Shown: positions 43,183-51,959 of the stretch, piece by piece | Numbering within the stretch: the first letter of the stretch is position 1 | Layout: every line of letters starts with the position of its first letter | NCBI GenBank assembly: GCA_944389415.1 | Contig: CALXMF010000004.1 | Location: 109,549 to 173,548 of the forward strand | Reading direction: 5' to 3' | Source: an uncultured Spirochaetota bacterium | GTDB lineage: Bacteria > Spirochaetota > Spirochaetia > Treponematales > Treponemataceae | Length of the DNA stretch: 64,000 bases | Notes under the pieces: generated by a model | Seen by the model: only the letters and a program-made list of their open reading frames with translations | What the model was told of the DNA's origin: nothing | Database searches by the model: none | Translations under genes and position numbers: made by a program

Positions 43183-44073
43183 TCATTTTAGTGAAAAAAG
43201 CGGACTGCTTATAAAAGCGCGCAGACTTTCTTTCCAGTCCGGAAGCTCAATCTGAAGCGCACGCTGTATTTTTGCTTTTGATAATACAGAATATGCCGGA
43301 CGAGTAGCCCGTGTTGGATATTCATCAGTTGTACATGGCTTGACTGTACAATCATGAGTGATTTTGCCTTTCTCACGTCCGAGCCGGTAAATTTCACTTG
43401 CGAATTCAAACCATGTCGTTTCGCCACGGTCTGTGCAGTGATAAATTCCTTCCGGCAGCAATGACCCTTTTACCGCATTCAGTATCGTAATTACAATACA
43501 CCGGGCGAGATCAGCTGCAAACGTTGGACTACCTTTCTGATCAGCAACAACAGAAATGGTATCCCGGCTGTTCATCAGATTAATCATCGTGTATACAAAA
43601 TTCTTTCCATCATAACCATATAACCACGCCGTACGGAATATATACCATGCGCAACCAGATTCCTGAACAGCACGTTCTCCAGCGGCTTTTGTCCTGCCAT
43701 ATACGCCTAACGGACTAACCGGCATATTCTCCGTATAGGGTGTTTTTCCACTACCATCAAACACATAATCCGTAGAGATATGAATCATTTTAGCGCCAAT
43801 CTGCTTAGCAGTATGCGCGATATTTCCCGCGCCTGTTTCATTGAGCAGCGCCGCAAGGTCAGCATCATCTTCAGCCTTATCAACAGCTGTATACGCGCTG
43901 CAGTTAACAATCCAGGTAATTCCCTCATGACCCGCCGCGAACTTTTCAAGTGCGCGGCTGTCCGTAATATCAACATCACGATCAGTACCAATAAATGCTA
44001 CATTATTTTGTTCAAGCTGGCGGGCAATTTCGCTGCCGAGCATTCCTTTACAACCAATCAACCAGACCATCAT
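43183..44073 (-). CDS. rfbD: dTDP-4-dehydrorhamnose reductase
   Basis: 296 residues, starting MMVWLIGCKGMLGSEIARQL; NAD(P)-binding GCKGMLG near residue 8, ISTDYVFDG near 105, and YGRTKAAGE with catalytic Tyr/Lys near 130. Final step of dTDP-L-rhamnose synthesis. The frame is open to 44199, but that part overlaps rfbC, and GGAAG lies just before the ATG pair 44073/44070. Confidence 0.95.
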   Translation of the reverse strand: MMVWLIGCKGMLGSEIARQLEQNNVAFIGTDRDVDITDSRALEKFAAGHEGITWIVNCSAYTAVDKAEDDADLAALLNETGAGNIAHTAKQIGAKMIHISTDYVFDGSGKTPYTENMPVSPLGVYGRTKAAGERAVQESGCAWYIFRTAWLYGYDGKNFVYTMINLMNSRDTISVVADQKGSPTFAADLARCIVITILNAVKGSLLPEGIYHCTDRGETTWFEFASEIYRLGREKGKITHDCTVKPCTTDEYPTRATRPAYSVLSKAKIQRALQIELPDWKESLRAFISSPLFSLK

Positions 44074-44086
44074 CACTTCCTGTTCT

Positions 44087-44671
44087 TTATTTGCCAATCC
44101 ATTGTGCGTTTGAATCAAAATAATTTCCCTGCGGATTAAACGCCGGATGTTTTCTGTCTTTTTCTGATAAAAGAGGAACTGAAGCGCCAAAGACAGCACT
44201 CCAGTCTATAGCGATATTCGGATCATTCCACATCAAACCGCCCTCATCTTCAGGATGATAAAAATCCGTACATTTATAGGCAAAAACAGCCTGTTCTGAT
44301 AAAACATAAAACCCGTGAGCAAAACCTTCGGGAATATAAAACTGATTCTGTTTCTCCGCAGACAATACAACCCCATAATATTTACCGAATGTCGGTGAAC
44401 CCGTTCTGATATCAACAGCGACATCATAGACTTCACCAGAAAGCGCGCGTACGAGCTTGCCCTGCGGATGTATCTTCTGAAAATGAAGCCCGCGCAGCAC
44501 ACCGCGACTGGAACACGATTGATTATCCTGCACAAATTTCATTGTGAGACCAGCTGCAAAAAACTCTTTTTCACTATACGTTTCCAGAAAATAACCCCGC
44601 GCATCTCCAAATATTTTCGGTTGTATTTCATACAGACCCATTATTGGACACGCTGTAAAAGAAAAAGGCAT
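44087..44671 (-). CDS. rfbC: dTDP-4-dehydrorhamnose 3,5-epimerase
   Basis: 194 residues of the cupin-type RfbC family: GDARGYFLETYSE near residue 22, QDNQSCSSRGVLRGLHFQ near 48 (catalytic His), and YIPEGFAHGFYVLS near 112. ATG 44671 is preceded by GGAGGGAG. The thymidylyltransferase rfbA, needed for the first step, is not in the window. Confidence 0.96.
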   Translation of the reverse strand: MPFSFTACPIMGLYEIQPKIFGDARGYFLETYSEKEFFAAGLTMKFVQDNQSCSSRGVLRGLHFQKIHPQGKLVRALSGEVYDVAVDIRTGSPTFGKYYGVVLSAEKQNQFYIPEGFAHGFYVLSEQAVFAYKCTDFYHPEDEGGLMWNDPNIAIDWSAVFGASVPLLSEKDRKHPAFNPQGNYFDSNAQWIGK

Positions 44672-44691
44672 ATTTCTCCCTCCTCATTATA

Positions 44692-45549
44692 TTAATTAGA
44701 TCTTCTACTCCATTGAACTGAAATTTCAGTTTGTTCAGCAGATATAATATCCCCACCTTCGCCATATATTGGAGCAAGCGTTCTTTTTGTTCCCATCATA
44801 TTGTCCTGTCCGGTAACTTTCATTGTCCATGATATCGGCTGTGCGCTCTGGGCGCTGACAAGCGCTATCTGTCTTGGTATATCTGGATAGAATGATGCAT
44901 TCGGTCTGCCAGATTGGGTTAACGTAACAGTTGAACCATCTATTGCAACAGTAATGTTCATCGTAGCACCATTTTTATAGATAACAAAACCTCTGCCGGA
45001 ACGCAGAATTACAATTTTATCTATGAACTCCTCACCACCCCATGTACCGGCGAGCATCTCGACAGACGGTTTAAGAACAGTACCTTCCGTAAGTTCTTTT
45101 ACCGGTTCAGCGTCAGGAGATACAAGACTGGCCATGACAGCCTGAATAGATGAACCAGCTTCTGTAAGGATTTTATAAAACGAATCATAAGATTTCGCAT
45201 AACTGGCCTTTTTCCCTGTTTCCGGCAGTTCTCCATTAAAAGAGAATGCCCAACTTTCATTTACATTCTCGATTGAAATATAAAATATAATACCGGCAGC
45301 AGGCAGCAGACCACCATCTTTTGCTTCCTGATAGGAAATATCTCTGTGATCCTCAAGAGTAATCGTATTTAAAGAAGCAAGTTTATTATAAAACAAATCC
45401 TGTGCCATAAGAATCTGTTCTGTAGCAGCAGCTTTAGGTACACCATAAAATACCGCTTTATCCGGCGCCGCTGCTAAAACGACAACTGGAATGAGTACAA
45501 AGATCATCTTCAGCAGGATTCGCCTATTGCTCAAACCTCTGATTCGCAA
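44692..45549 (-). CDS. Exported protein, unknown
   Basis: 285 residues from a TTG start at 45549, which has GGAG at a 6-nt gap. Signal peptide or anchor at about residues 10-30 (MIFVLIPVVVLAAA). The C-terminal ~110 residues look like a lipocalin-like beta domain (LAGTWGGEEFIDKIVILRSG, then VAIDGSTVTLTQSG). No catalytic motif. It lies between smpB and rfbC with short gaps, likely in one operon. Confidence 0.7.
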   Translation of the reverse strand: MRIRGLSNRRILLKMIFVLIPVVVLAAAPDKAVFYGVPKAAATEQILMAQDLFYNKLASLNTITLEDHRDISYQEAKDGGLLPAAGIIFYISIENVNESWAFSFNGELPETGKKASYAKSYDSFYKILTEAGSSIQAVMASLVSPDAEPVKELTEGTVLKPSVEMLAGTWGGEEFIDKIVILRSGRGFVIYKNGATMNITVAIDGSTVTLTQSGRPNASFYPDIPRQIALVSAQSAQPISWTMKVTGQDNMMGTKRTLAPIYGEGGDIISAEQTEISVQWSRRSN

Positions 45550-45558
45550 TGAAAACTC

Positions 45559-46026
45559 CTATCCGTTCAAACCCTTTTTAAATTCGCGCTGCATATCACG
45601 CTTTATATCGCGTTCACGTATATCAGCACGTTTATCAAATTGTTTTTTACCACGACAAACCCCCAGCGTTATTTTAACACGTCCGCTTTTCAGATATACA
45701 TCAAGCGGAATGAGTGTCATACCTTTTTCTTCTACTTTCCGAATAAGTCTCTTTATTTCCTCACTATGAAGAAGCAATTTTTTCTTGCGATCCGGATCAT
45801 GATTAAATACTGACGAAAACGGATATGGAGAAATATGCAGACCAATAATCCAGACTTCACCGCTTCTGATTTCAGCAAAGGCGTCAGGAAAAGAAATATT
45901 ACCGGCTTTTACCGATTTTACTTCAGTTCCCTGCAAAACAATACCACATTCATATGTTTCTTCTATACTATAATTAAATCTTGCTTTTTTATTCTGCGCA
46001 ATAAGCTTTGTGCCTGAACCGCTCAT
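45559..46026 (-). CDS. smpB: SsrA-binding protein SmpB
   Basis: 155 residues. SmpB binds tmRNA and brings it to stalled ribosomes. KLIAQNKKARFNYSIEETYECGIVL, SVKAGNISFPDAF and KRADIRERDIKRDM mark the family. ATG 46026 gives the usual N-terminus; the frame is open to 46116, but TATACT (46038-46033) sits only 6 nt before 46026, so the mRNA is probably leaderless. The tmRNA gene itself is not in the window. Confidence 0.96.
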   Translation of the reverse strand: MSGSGTKLIAQNKKARFNYSIEETYECGIVLQGTEVKSVKAGNISFPDAFAEIRSGEVWIIGLHISPYPFSSVFNHDPDRKKKLLLHSEEIKRLIRKVEEKGMTLIPLDVYLKSGRVKITLGVCRGKKQFDKRADIRERDIKRDMQREFKKGLNG

Positions 46027-46032
46027 ATTCTT

Positions 46033-46061
46033 AGTATACGACATCTTAATAAACCGCTCAA
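46033..46061 (-). promoter_or_regulatory. Promoter of smpB
   Basis: On the minus strand TTGAGC (46061-46056), 17-bp spacer, TATACT (46038-46033), then 6 nt to the ATG at 46026. Confidence 0.6.
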
Positions 46062-46159
46062 GTAGAAAAAAATAACAACATGTTATTCTTGGTACAAGCA
46101 TCATCTTAAAATGCATAAAACTTGAATAGAACGCTGTTTTAGTATACTTTTTATTGATT

Positions 46160-46486
46160 ATGAAACAATCTGTTCTCTTTGCTCTCGCTTTCCTATGCGC
46201 GGCGGGCGTTGACTGTACATTCGCGCTTTTGATACGTTTTGGAAAATTTCCTCAGGAAAAATCATACTCAGAAATAGTATCTGTTAGCAAATACCAAAAA
46301 CCAATTGGACAACGCATCGCGATGATACTGCTTGCAGTATGTTCCTCTGTGTTTACACTAATTTCAATGATATGCTTAATACTACCACAGTTTTTATCTA
46401 TTGCCGTATACACAGCTTGCGCTCTATTGGGTATCTCAGCTGTTATCTTGCTGCAATGTATCTTTCTTTCCGCAGGAGAAGAATAA
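46160..46486 (+). CDS. Small membrane protein, unknown
   Basis: 108 residues, three predicted transmembrane helices (about 4-24, 52-72, 75-100) around a short charged loop. ATG 46160 lies 11 nt after TATACT (46143-46148). No family recognised. It converges on the Sua5-type gene with a 3-bp gap. Confidence 0.6.
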   Translation: MKQSVLFALAFLCAAGVDCTFALLIRFGKFPQEKSYSEIVSVSKYQKPIGQRIAMILLAVCSSVFTLISMICLILPQFLSIAVYTACALLGISAVILLQCIFLSAGEE

Positions 46487-46489
46487 CAT

Positions 46490-47080
46490 CTATATCATCT
46501 CTATTTCTTTAAGACAAAGTGTGCCCTGACGGACAATCCGCGCGGCACCCTGTGAAATATCAACTATTGTTGACGGAAGCTGTCCGGGAATAGAATCACC
46601 ATCATCAACAATAAGCGAAACGTCATGCTCAAATTCTTTCATAATACTGTCTATTGAATACAGTATCGGCGTTCCTGACCTGTTTACACTTGTTGAATAC
46701 AGCGGATACCCGCATGAACGAATCACACAACGAAGCCACTCATCACCGGGACAACGGAAAGCCGCAGTTTGTGTTTTCGTATCATCAACAGCCTGCGGTA
46801 TAAGCGGAACAATCACAGTAAGCGGTCCGGGCCAGTACTTCAAAAGCCATTCAGGAATCGGCATAGAACTGTACAAATGTATATCTGCAGGATCAGCGAC
46901 CAGTCTGATAAAAGGTTTCGTTTCACATCTGCCTTTTATCTCTCGTATACGGCGATCCGCAGCCGGTACAATTCCAGAAAATCCATACACGGTATCAGTA
47001 GGCAGAATTACTGCTTCTTCTTTCAAAAGAAAAGAAACTGCTAATGAAATACTTTCAGGATGTGATTTGGTGATAAGCAT
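46490..47080 (-). CDS. Sua5/YciO/YrdC-family threonylcarbamoyl-AMP synthase
   Basis: 196 residues. The family makes threonylcarbamoyl-AMP for the t6A37 modification of tRNAs that read ANN codons. EAVILPTDTVYGFSG near residue 22 and KGRCETKPF near 50, WPGPLTVIVPL near 85, STSVNRSGTPI near 130 and PSTIVDIS near 170 follow the YrdC core. No Sua5-specific C-terminal domain, so it resembles TsaC more than Sua5. Seventeen bp upstream of the FtsB-like stop. Confidence 0.9.
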   Translation of the reverse strand: MLITKSHPESISLAVSFLLKEEAVILPTDTVYGFSGIVPAADRRIREIKGRCETKPFIRLVADPADIHLYSSMPIPEWLLKYWPGPLTVIVPLIPQAVDDTKTQTAAFRCPGDEWLRCVIRSCGYPLYSTSVNRSGTPILYSIDSIMKEFEHDVSLIVDDGDSIPGQLPSTIVDISQGAARIVRQGTLCLKEIEMI

Positions 47081-47097
47081 AAAAATTATGAACCTTT

Positions 47098-47631
47098 TTA
47101 ACGGAAAATATTCATAGCAACACCGGAACCGTAAGAATTCCCGGCAGATTCTTTTCTGTTAGTCTCCTTTTCTACCTGCGTACTTGTCCGGTATCTGCTA
47201 TGCAGATTTTTACCATTACGAGTAATCGAGAGAATAATAAACGATAGACTAAAAAAAATAATTGCCAGAATTTTGCAGACAGATTCCGGTATATAGGAAG
47301 GTTTTTCAGCATGGAGCACCGTTCCTGCATCATAAAGAGGTTCCTGCAGCGGAAGCATCCCCGCGATTTTTACCAGTTTCTCCCCATCATGCACATATCC
47401 CAGTTTGCGTGCATAAGAAGCGATAACATCCGCATCCTGTTTAAGCGAAAGATAGCGTTCCTGCAGATTATCATTAATATGTTCCAGTTCTGTAGTGTTT
47501 ATGCTGAGTCGCTGTCTCTGTTCTTTCATCTGACTGTACGCGATAAATCCGTCCTGACCACCTATAATAGAAACAACAACATATACAAATGTACCTATAC
47601 AGGCGGATATCAAAATACGTAAGCGCAACAT
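47098..47631 (-). CDS. FtsB/DivIC-like septum protein
   Basis: 177 residues. One N-terminal helix (about 5-25), a coiled coil (MKEQRQRLSINTTELEHINDNLQERYLSL, residues about 35-65) and then ADVIASYARKLGYVHDGEKLVKI match the FtsB/DivIC pattern. These proteins link FtsL and FtsQ in the divisome. Unlike most members it has a second transmembrane helix (about 122-140) and a basic tail. Confidence 0.75.
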   Translation of the reverse strand: MLRLRILISACIGTFVYVVVSIIGGQDGFIAYSQMKEQRQRLSINTTELEHINDNLQERYLSLKQDADVIASYARKLGYVHDGEKLVKIAGMLPLQEPLYDAGTVLHAEKPSYIPESVCKILAIIFFSLSFIILSITRNGKNLHSRYRTSTQVEKETNRKESAGNSYGSGVAMNIFR

Positions 47632-47721
47632 ATCTTTAATAACGGCAGATTTTGTGGTTTTCTGAAATGGAAATGTGTGTTATACTCTTTAGTACAGGCA
47701 CATGATATTACAGTAAAACAG

Positions 47722-47748
47722 TTGTGTTTTTTTGTATTTTGCCGATAT
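47722..47748 (+). promoter_or_regulatory. Possible sigma-28-like promoter of the DUF115 operon
   Basis: GCCGATAT (47741-47748) matches seven of eight bases of the FliA-type -10 box GCCGATAA. TTGTGTTT lies 11 nt upstream, sharing TxxxGTTT with the -35 consensus TAAAGTTT. The first gene begins 53 nt further on, with TTGGAG before its ATG. Confidence 0.4.
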
Positions 47749-47801
47749 AGATATAGACAAACTTATTTTTAATCAGTAACGTACAAACATTGGAGAAAAA
47801 A

Positions 47802-49643
47802 ATGGCATTGGATTTCAGTCAGGATAATAAAGCTGATTTAGATGCATATGGTGTGTGGGTAAAAAAACCACCACAAAACATCGAACAACAACCGCAAATG
47901 ACAGACAGTGCCGAAACACAGCCTGCGCAGCAGGAAATAATTGATGTGTCATTAGATGATTTTCTAGATGATGATATACCAGTTGATACAACAGATCCCG
48001 TTGAACAGGAGTCTGAAACAGAAGAACCGGTACTTGATATTGACTTAACATTTGATGATGATTTTACCGCACAAGCAGGAGCTGTTTTATCTGATACAGA
48101 TCAGATAGAAAACATGGACAGTACACCTGACGATGAATCCGAGACAAACCTTGATGATCTTTTTGACAATATCGAAGAGATAAACACATCTTCAAACGAA
48201 ACCACTACCGAGACAGACAATAACAATATAGAATTTAATGAAATTTCCGATTTCGATGATGTTCTAAACGATATTAATGATGTGGTTATTACAGACGATA
48301 ATCAGAAAGAAAAAGACCAGACTATTGTTGACTACAATCTCAGTGTCGAAGAAGATAATCCTTCTGCTCCTGAAAAAGAATTTCAGACAGAAAGTACTGA
48401 TGAATCCGAAGATGTAGATATATCAGTTGTAGGAACACTTGATTTCGATAATACAAAAGATTCAGAGAAAGAAAGATTATCTATTGAACCGGAAGACAGT
48501 GATTTTGACCCAGAAATAGTTTTTGAACAGACAGAAGATTTTTCTATAGATCAACCATCAGGAAGTGATGACGCCTCTGGTGCCGATTCAATTCCAGAGG
48601 AAGAACAGGACTTTGATATGGAGAAAAACAAAGAATTTGTCGCCAAGACAGAACAGATGTTAGAGCGTATCATTTCTGAATTGACATCGCTCAAGGGTGA
48701 GGTCGGACAGCTTCGTGCTGATGTTGATTCGATTAAACAACAAGGAACAGATACACCCGCACCAGCGCAGAAGATTCCTCCCGCAGAAGAGCAGCAAATT
48801 ACTGAAACTACAGCAGCAAATGGTTTTTTTGGTTCTGATTTATCAAGTGATGGTGATGATACTATTGCACTCTCAGGAGATGAGCTTAATAATATCCTTG
48901 AAAGCGCAAACTTTGTTGAGGAATTCGCAGGTGATACAGATACAGAAGTACCATCTGACAGCGACCTTGATTTTGATACAGAAAATATATCTGATGACGA
49001 ACTGTTTGTACCGGCAGACGAAAATGACATATTCGATGATACCGACAGCAATATTGAGCATGAAATAAAAGAAAATTCGGCGGAAACTATTGAAGAGCCT
49101 GACAGCAATATCTCAGAAGACATAATACTTCCGCCAGTCGAAGAAAATATTATTGAAGAAGATGTAGAAGATGAATCTGCTGATATAGACATTGAACCTG
49201 AAGAATCTATAGATGATGACATAGTAATTGCAACAGATGATAATGTACCAGAAATAATACCTGAAACTGATCTGGATATGCAGGATGTGGATACCTCTGA
49301 TTACGGTCTCACTAATGATAATCTTGATTACCTGTCACAGGAACCAACTGCAGAAGAAACCCTTTCTGGCGAACAATCTGATATCAGCATACAGGAAGCA
49401 CATAATTTCCTCGAATCAGTTGAAAAAGAATCAGAGTTCCCTGATACTACAAATGAAAGCAATGACACAGATACAAGCAGATTGAATGCTATTCCAGCTG
49501 AATTAAGAGATGAAATAAAATCAGTTTTATCATATATTGACCAGCTGCTTGAAAATCTGCCGGAAGATAAAATTGCAGAATTTGCAAAATCAGAACATTT
49601 TAAGTTATACAAACAGCTTTTTTCAGAATTAGGATTATCCTGA
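47802..49643 (+). CDS. Large acidic protein, unknown
   Basis: 613 residues from ATG 47802 (TTGGAG at a suitable gap). Most of the protein is low-complexity Asp/Glu/Ser/Thr-rich and probably disordered. A short coiled coil (EQMLERIISELTSLKGEVG and following, about residues 285-315) and a helical C-terminal end (RDEIKSVLSYIDQLLENLPEDKIAEF) stand out. No signal peptide. It is coupled to the next gene (TGATG). Possibly a scaffold or docking protein of the surface or flagellar glycosylation genes behind it; that is inference from position. Confidence 0.7.
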   Translation: MALDFSQDNKADLDAYGVWVKKPPQNIEQQPQMTDSAETQPAQQEIIDVSLDDFLDDDIPVDTTDPVEQESETEEPVLDIDLTFDDDFTAQAGAVLSDTDQIENMDSTPDDESETNLDDLFDNIEEINTSSNETTTETDNNNIEFNEISDFDDVLNDINDVVITDDNQKEKDQTIVDYNLSVEEDNPSAPEKEFQTESTDESEDVDISVVGTLDFDNTKDSEKERLSIEPEDSDFDPEIVFEQTEDFSIDQPSGSDDASGADSIPEEEQDFDMEKNKEFVAKTEQMLERIISELTSLKGEVGQLRADVDSIKQQGTDTPAPAQKIPPAEEQQITETTAANGFFGSDLSSDGDDTIALSGDELNNILESANFVEEFAGDTDTEVPSDSDLDFDTENISDDELFVPADENDIFDDTDSNIEHEIKENSAETIEEPDSNISEDIILPPVEENIIEEDVEDESADIDIEPEESIDDDIVIATDDNVPEIIPETDLDMQDVDTSDYGLTNDNLDYLSQEPTAEETLSGEQSDISIQEAHNFLESVEKESEFPDTTNESNDTDTSRLNAIPAELRDEIKSVLSYIDQLLENLPEDKIAEFAKSEHFKLYKQLFSELGLS

Positions 49644-50434
49644 TGGGATTACTAGACAAGATACTGACGGCAGATTATGCTGCCGCCAGTTCTAAACAGC
49701 ATGATCTGCCGCTTAATTTACATGGCTTTGCAGAAAAATATCATTTCAGCAAAGCCATTCTTTTTTCTGCGGAGAATGGTTATTATTACCCTATTTCCGC
49801 AGTTGGCATGACGGCAAAAACGATAATCAAGGCGGTATTTACAACAGATTTTCTCGACCATATTGTAAATGATGAATCACAATGGAAGTGTATTTCCGGA
49901 CTCACAGTGGGCGGTTTTGCACAGTTCTTTTCCAAATCAGATTTTTCTGCATTCTCACAGTTACATTTCAGACGGTTCAATACAGAAGCCTCAACAGTAA
50001 TACTCATGATTGCAGATAATGCGGCTGACACCACAAAAATCGATTCAGGATTGAACGAATTATGTACAGACCCAAGATTGTATCTTCCGTTGGAAAATAT
50101 AGAACAGGAACCGGATGATACACTGCCCCGCATTACCGTAGACTGTTCCGCAGTAATTGAAGAACTTACAGACAGCGCCGATATTAAGCCAACATCCTCT
50201 GTTTATGCTGCCGTATCACAGGTACTTCACACTGAATTATATACATTAATCAGTAGGTTCATTCCGCAACACAAATGTGATTCATACCGTCGTTTCTGTA
50301 TATCCTTTCCCCTAACCAGAGAAGAACTGGATACGATCAGTATCGATCTGCTCTCATTTCATATGGAAAAATCTTTATCCAGCTTTTGGGGCTGCGACCT
50401 GCACCATAAACCGGTAATAACATTTATTCCCTGA
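49643..50434 (+). CDS. Unknown protein in the DUF115 operon
   Basis: 263 residues, starting at the ATG that overlaps the previous stop (TGATG). Soluble, alpha/beta by composition, no signal peptide and no motif I recognise. The coupling on both sides (1-bp overlap before, 7-bp gap after) indicates that it works with the acidic protein and the two DUF115 proteins. Confidence 0.7.
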   Translation: MGLLDKILTADYAAASSKQHDLPLNLHGFAEKYHFSKAILFSAENGYYYPISAVGMTAKTIIKAVFTTDFLDHIVNDESQWKCISGLTVGGFAQFFSKSDFSAFSQLHFRRFNTEASTVILMIADNAADTTKIDSGLNELCTDPRLYLPLENIEQEPDDTLPRITVDCSAVIEELTDSADIKPTSSVYAAVSQVLHTELYTLISRFIPQHKCDSYRRFCISFPLTREELDTISIDLLSFHMEKSLSSFWGCDLHHKPVITFIP

Positions 50435-50441
50435 TACCGAT

Positions 50442-51959
50442 ATGCAGCAACCGGAATTCCTTACAGCTAAAAACGGTTCTCAAACATGTAAAATCGGCAG
50501 CGTCTATATACATTCAGCATATAATCCGCAGCGTGAAGCTGAACGCTTTGCAGACAGCGTAGATCCTTCATTCATTCCCGCATACATTGTTATTATAGAA
50601 CCTGCGCTTTCTTACTGTGTGCAGCCGCTGCGTTCGCGTTTTCCCAAGGCAAAACTACTGGCAGTAAGATTCAGTACCGTGTTCAGCAGTAGCGATATAT
50701 ACTGGGATAAAGTATTTAACTGTACAGAAGAAACTGTTTCTTCTTTCTCCGAAATGCTTTTTTCATATATAGGAGAAGAAGGTTTATCAGCGGCATATTT
50801 TGCAGACTGGAAACCTGCTGTTCAATCATATCCACAGTTACATGATCTTGTCTGGCAGCAGATAAAAAGCGCCGCAGCAAAAGGCCGAGATGTGCTTGCC
50901 ACAAGAGCCTTTTACGCAAAAATCTGGCTGAGAAACACGGTACGCTTTTGTCTGTCAGTTAGAAAAACAGTACAATTCTCTCTGGGCTCAAAACCGATAT
51001 TATTTGTCGCTTCCGGACCAAGTCTAAAGCCATCAATACCTCTTATCCATCAATACCGATCGGATTTTTTTATAATCGCAGCTTCATCGGCCTATGAGCC
51101 TCTCGTATTTGCAGACATTATACCAGATGCCTGTATTTCAACAGACGGCGGTTTCTGGGCAAAAAAACATATAGTCACCTGTGCCGTACCTCTCATTGTT
51201 TCAGCAGAATCAGCAGTACCAAACCAGGCAATACGGAATGTGCCCTTCGTTCCACTGTTGTATGGAGACGGACCTGAAACTATCCTGCTCACTGCCTGCG
51301 GCATACCTGCATACAATGCCCGCCGTAATGGTACTGTTAGCGGTACCGCTGTTGAACTGGCGCTTAATCTGACTGCGGGACCTGTATACGCATGCGGATT
51401 AGATCTGTGTACCTCAAAAGGATATCAGCACACACAGCCAAACAGACTGGAAACAGACGATTCTCTTACAGACTGCCGTATTGTTCCGATATCCTCACGC
51501 ACCGTTTCACGGGAACTATCTGGCGCGTCTTTATCACTGTACCGGCAGTGGTTCTGTGATAACAGCAGGAGGCTGTCACATCGTTTCAGCAGACTTTTCA
51601 CAGCCCTGCCAGAATCTACTCTCGGACAAATTCCCGATATTACCTGGCAAACATATGCAAAACACACAACCACACACATATCAGAACCTGTAAAAACATA
51701 TCACGACATACCGTTAGATACATCAGAACGAAAAGAAAAACTTCTTTCAGTATTTGATTCAGTAAAAAAGCTCATTCAAAAGCCTGATACACAAGAGGCA
51801 AAAATATGGCTGACAGCTCTCTGTCCGGCCGACTATCTGGTATACCAGCGTGATAAAGATAAAAATAAGTATAAAATACAAATGATAGAAAAAGCGGCAT
51901 CCGTCATAACGGAAATAGAAACATATCTCACATACTGCGCAAACGGAATTGATAAGTGA
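50442..51959 (+). CDS. DUF115 / motility accessory factor (Maf) family protein, first copy
   Basis: 505 residues. The core FVASGPSLKPSIPLIHQYR near residue 188 is the glycosyltransferase-like DUF115 nucleotide loop, followed by PDACISTDGGFWAKKH near 228 and VYACGLDLC near 315. In Campylobacter, Helicobacter and others such proteins attach nonulosonic sugars to flagellin; the NeuB-family synthase at 34319 might supply such a sugar. Target and sugar are not known here. The second copy starts within its stop (GTGA). Confidence 0.83.
   Translation: MQQPEFLTAKNGSQTCKIGSVYIHSAYNPQREAERFADSVDPSFIPAYIVIIEPALSYCVQPLRSRFPKAKLLAVRFSTVFSSSDIYWDKVFNCTEETVSSFSEMLFSYIGEEGLSAAYFADWKPAVQSYPQLHDLVWQQIKSAAAKGRDVLATRAFYAKIWLRNTVRFCLSVRKTVQFSLGSKPILFVASGPSLKPSIPLIHQYRSDFFIIAASSAYEPLVFADIIPDACISTDGGFWAKKHIVTCAVPLIVSAESAVPNQAIRNVPFVPLLYGDGPETILLTACGIPAYNARRNGTVSGTAVELALNLTAGPVYACGLDLCTSKGYQHTQPNRLETDDSLTDCRIVPISSRTVSRELSGASLSLYRQWFCDNSRRLSHRFSRLFTALPESTLGQIPDITWQTYAKHTTTHISEPVKTYHDIPLDTSERKEKLLSVFDSVKKLIQKPDTQEAKIWLTALCPADYLVYQRDKDKNKYKIQMIEKAASVITEIETYLTYCANGIDK

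Noticed and set aside
48551..49222. Ser-rich 223-codon frame on the minus strand
   Set aside because: It is the antisense shadow of the acidic protein gene (Asp/Glu codons read as Ser/Val), with no RBS or homologous motif.
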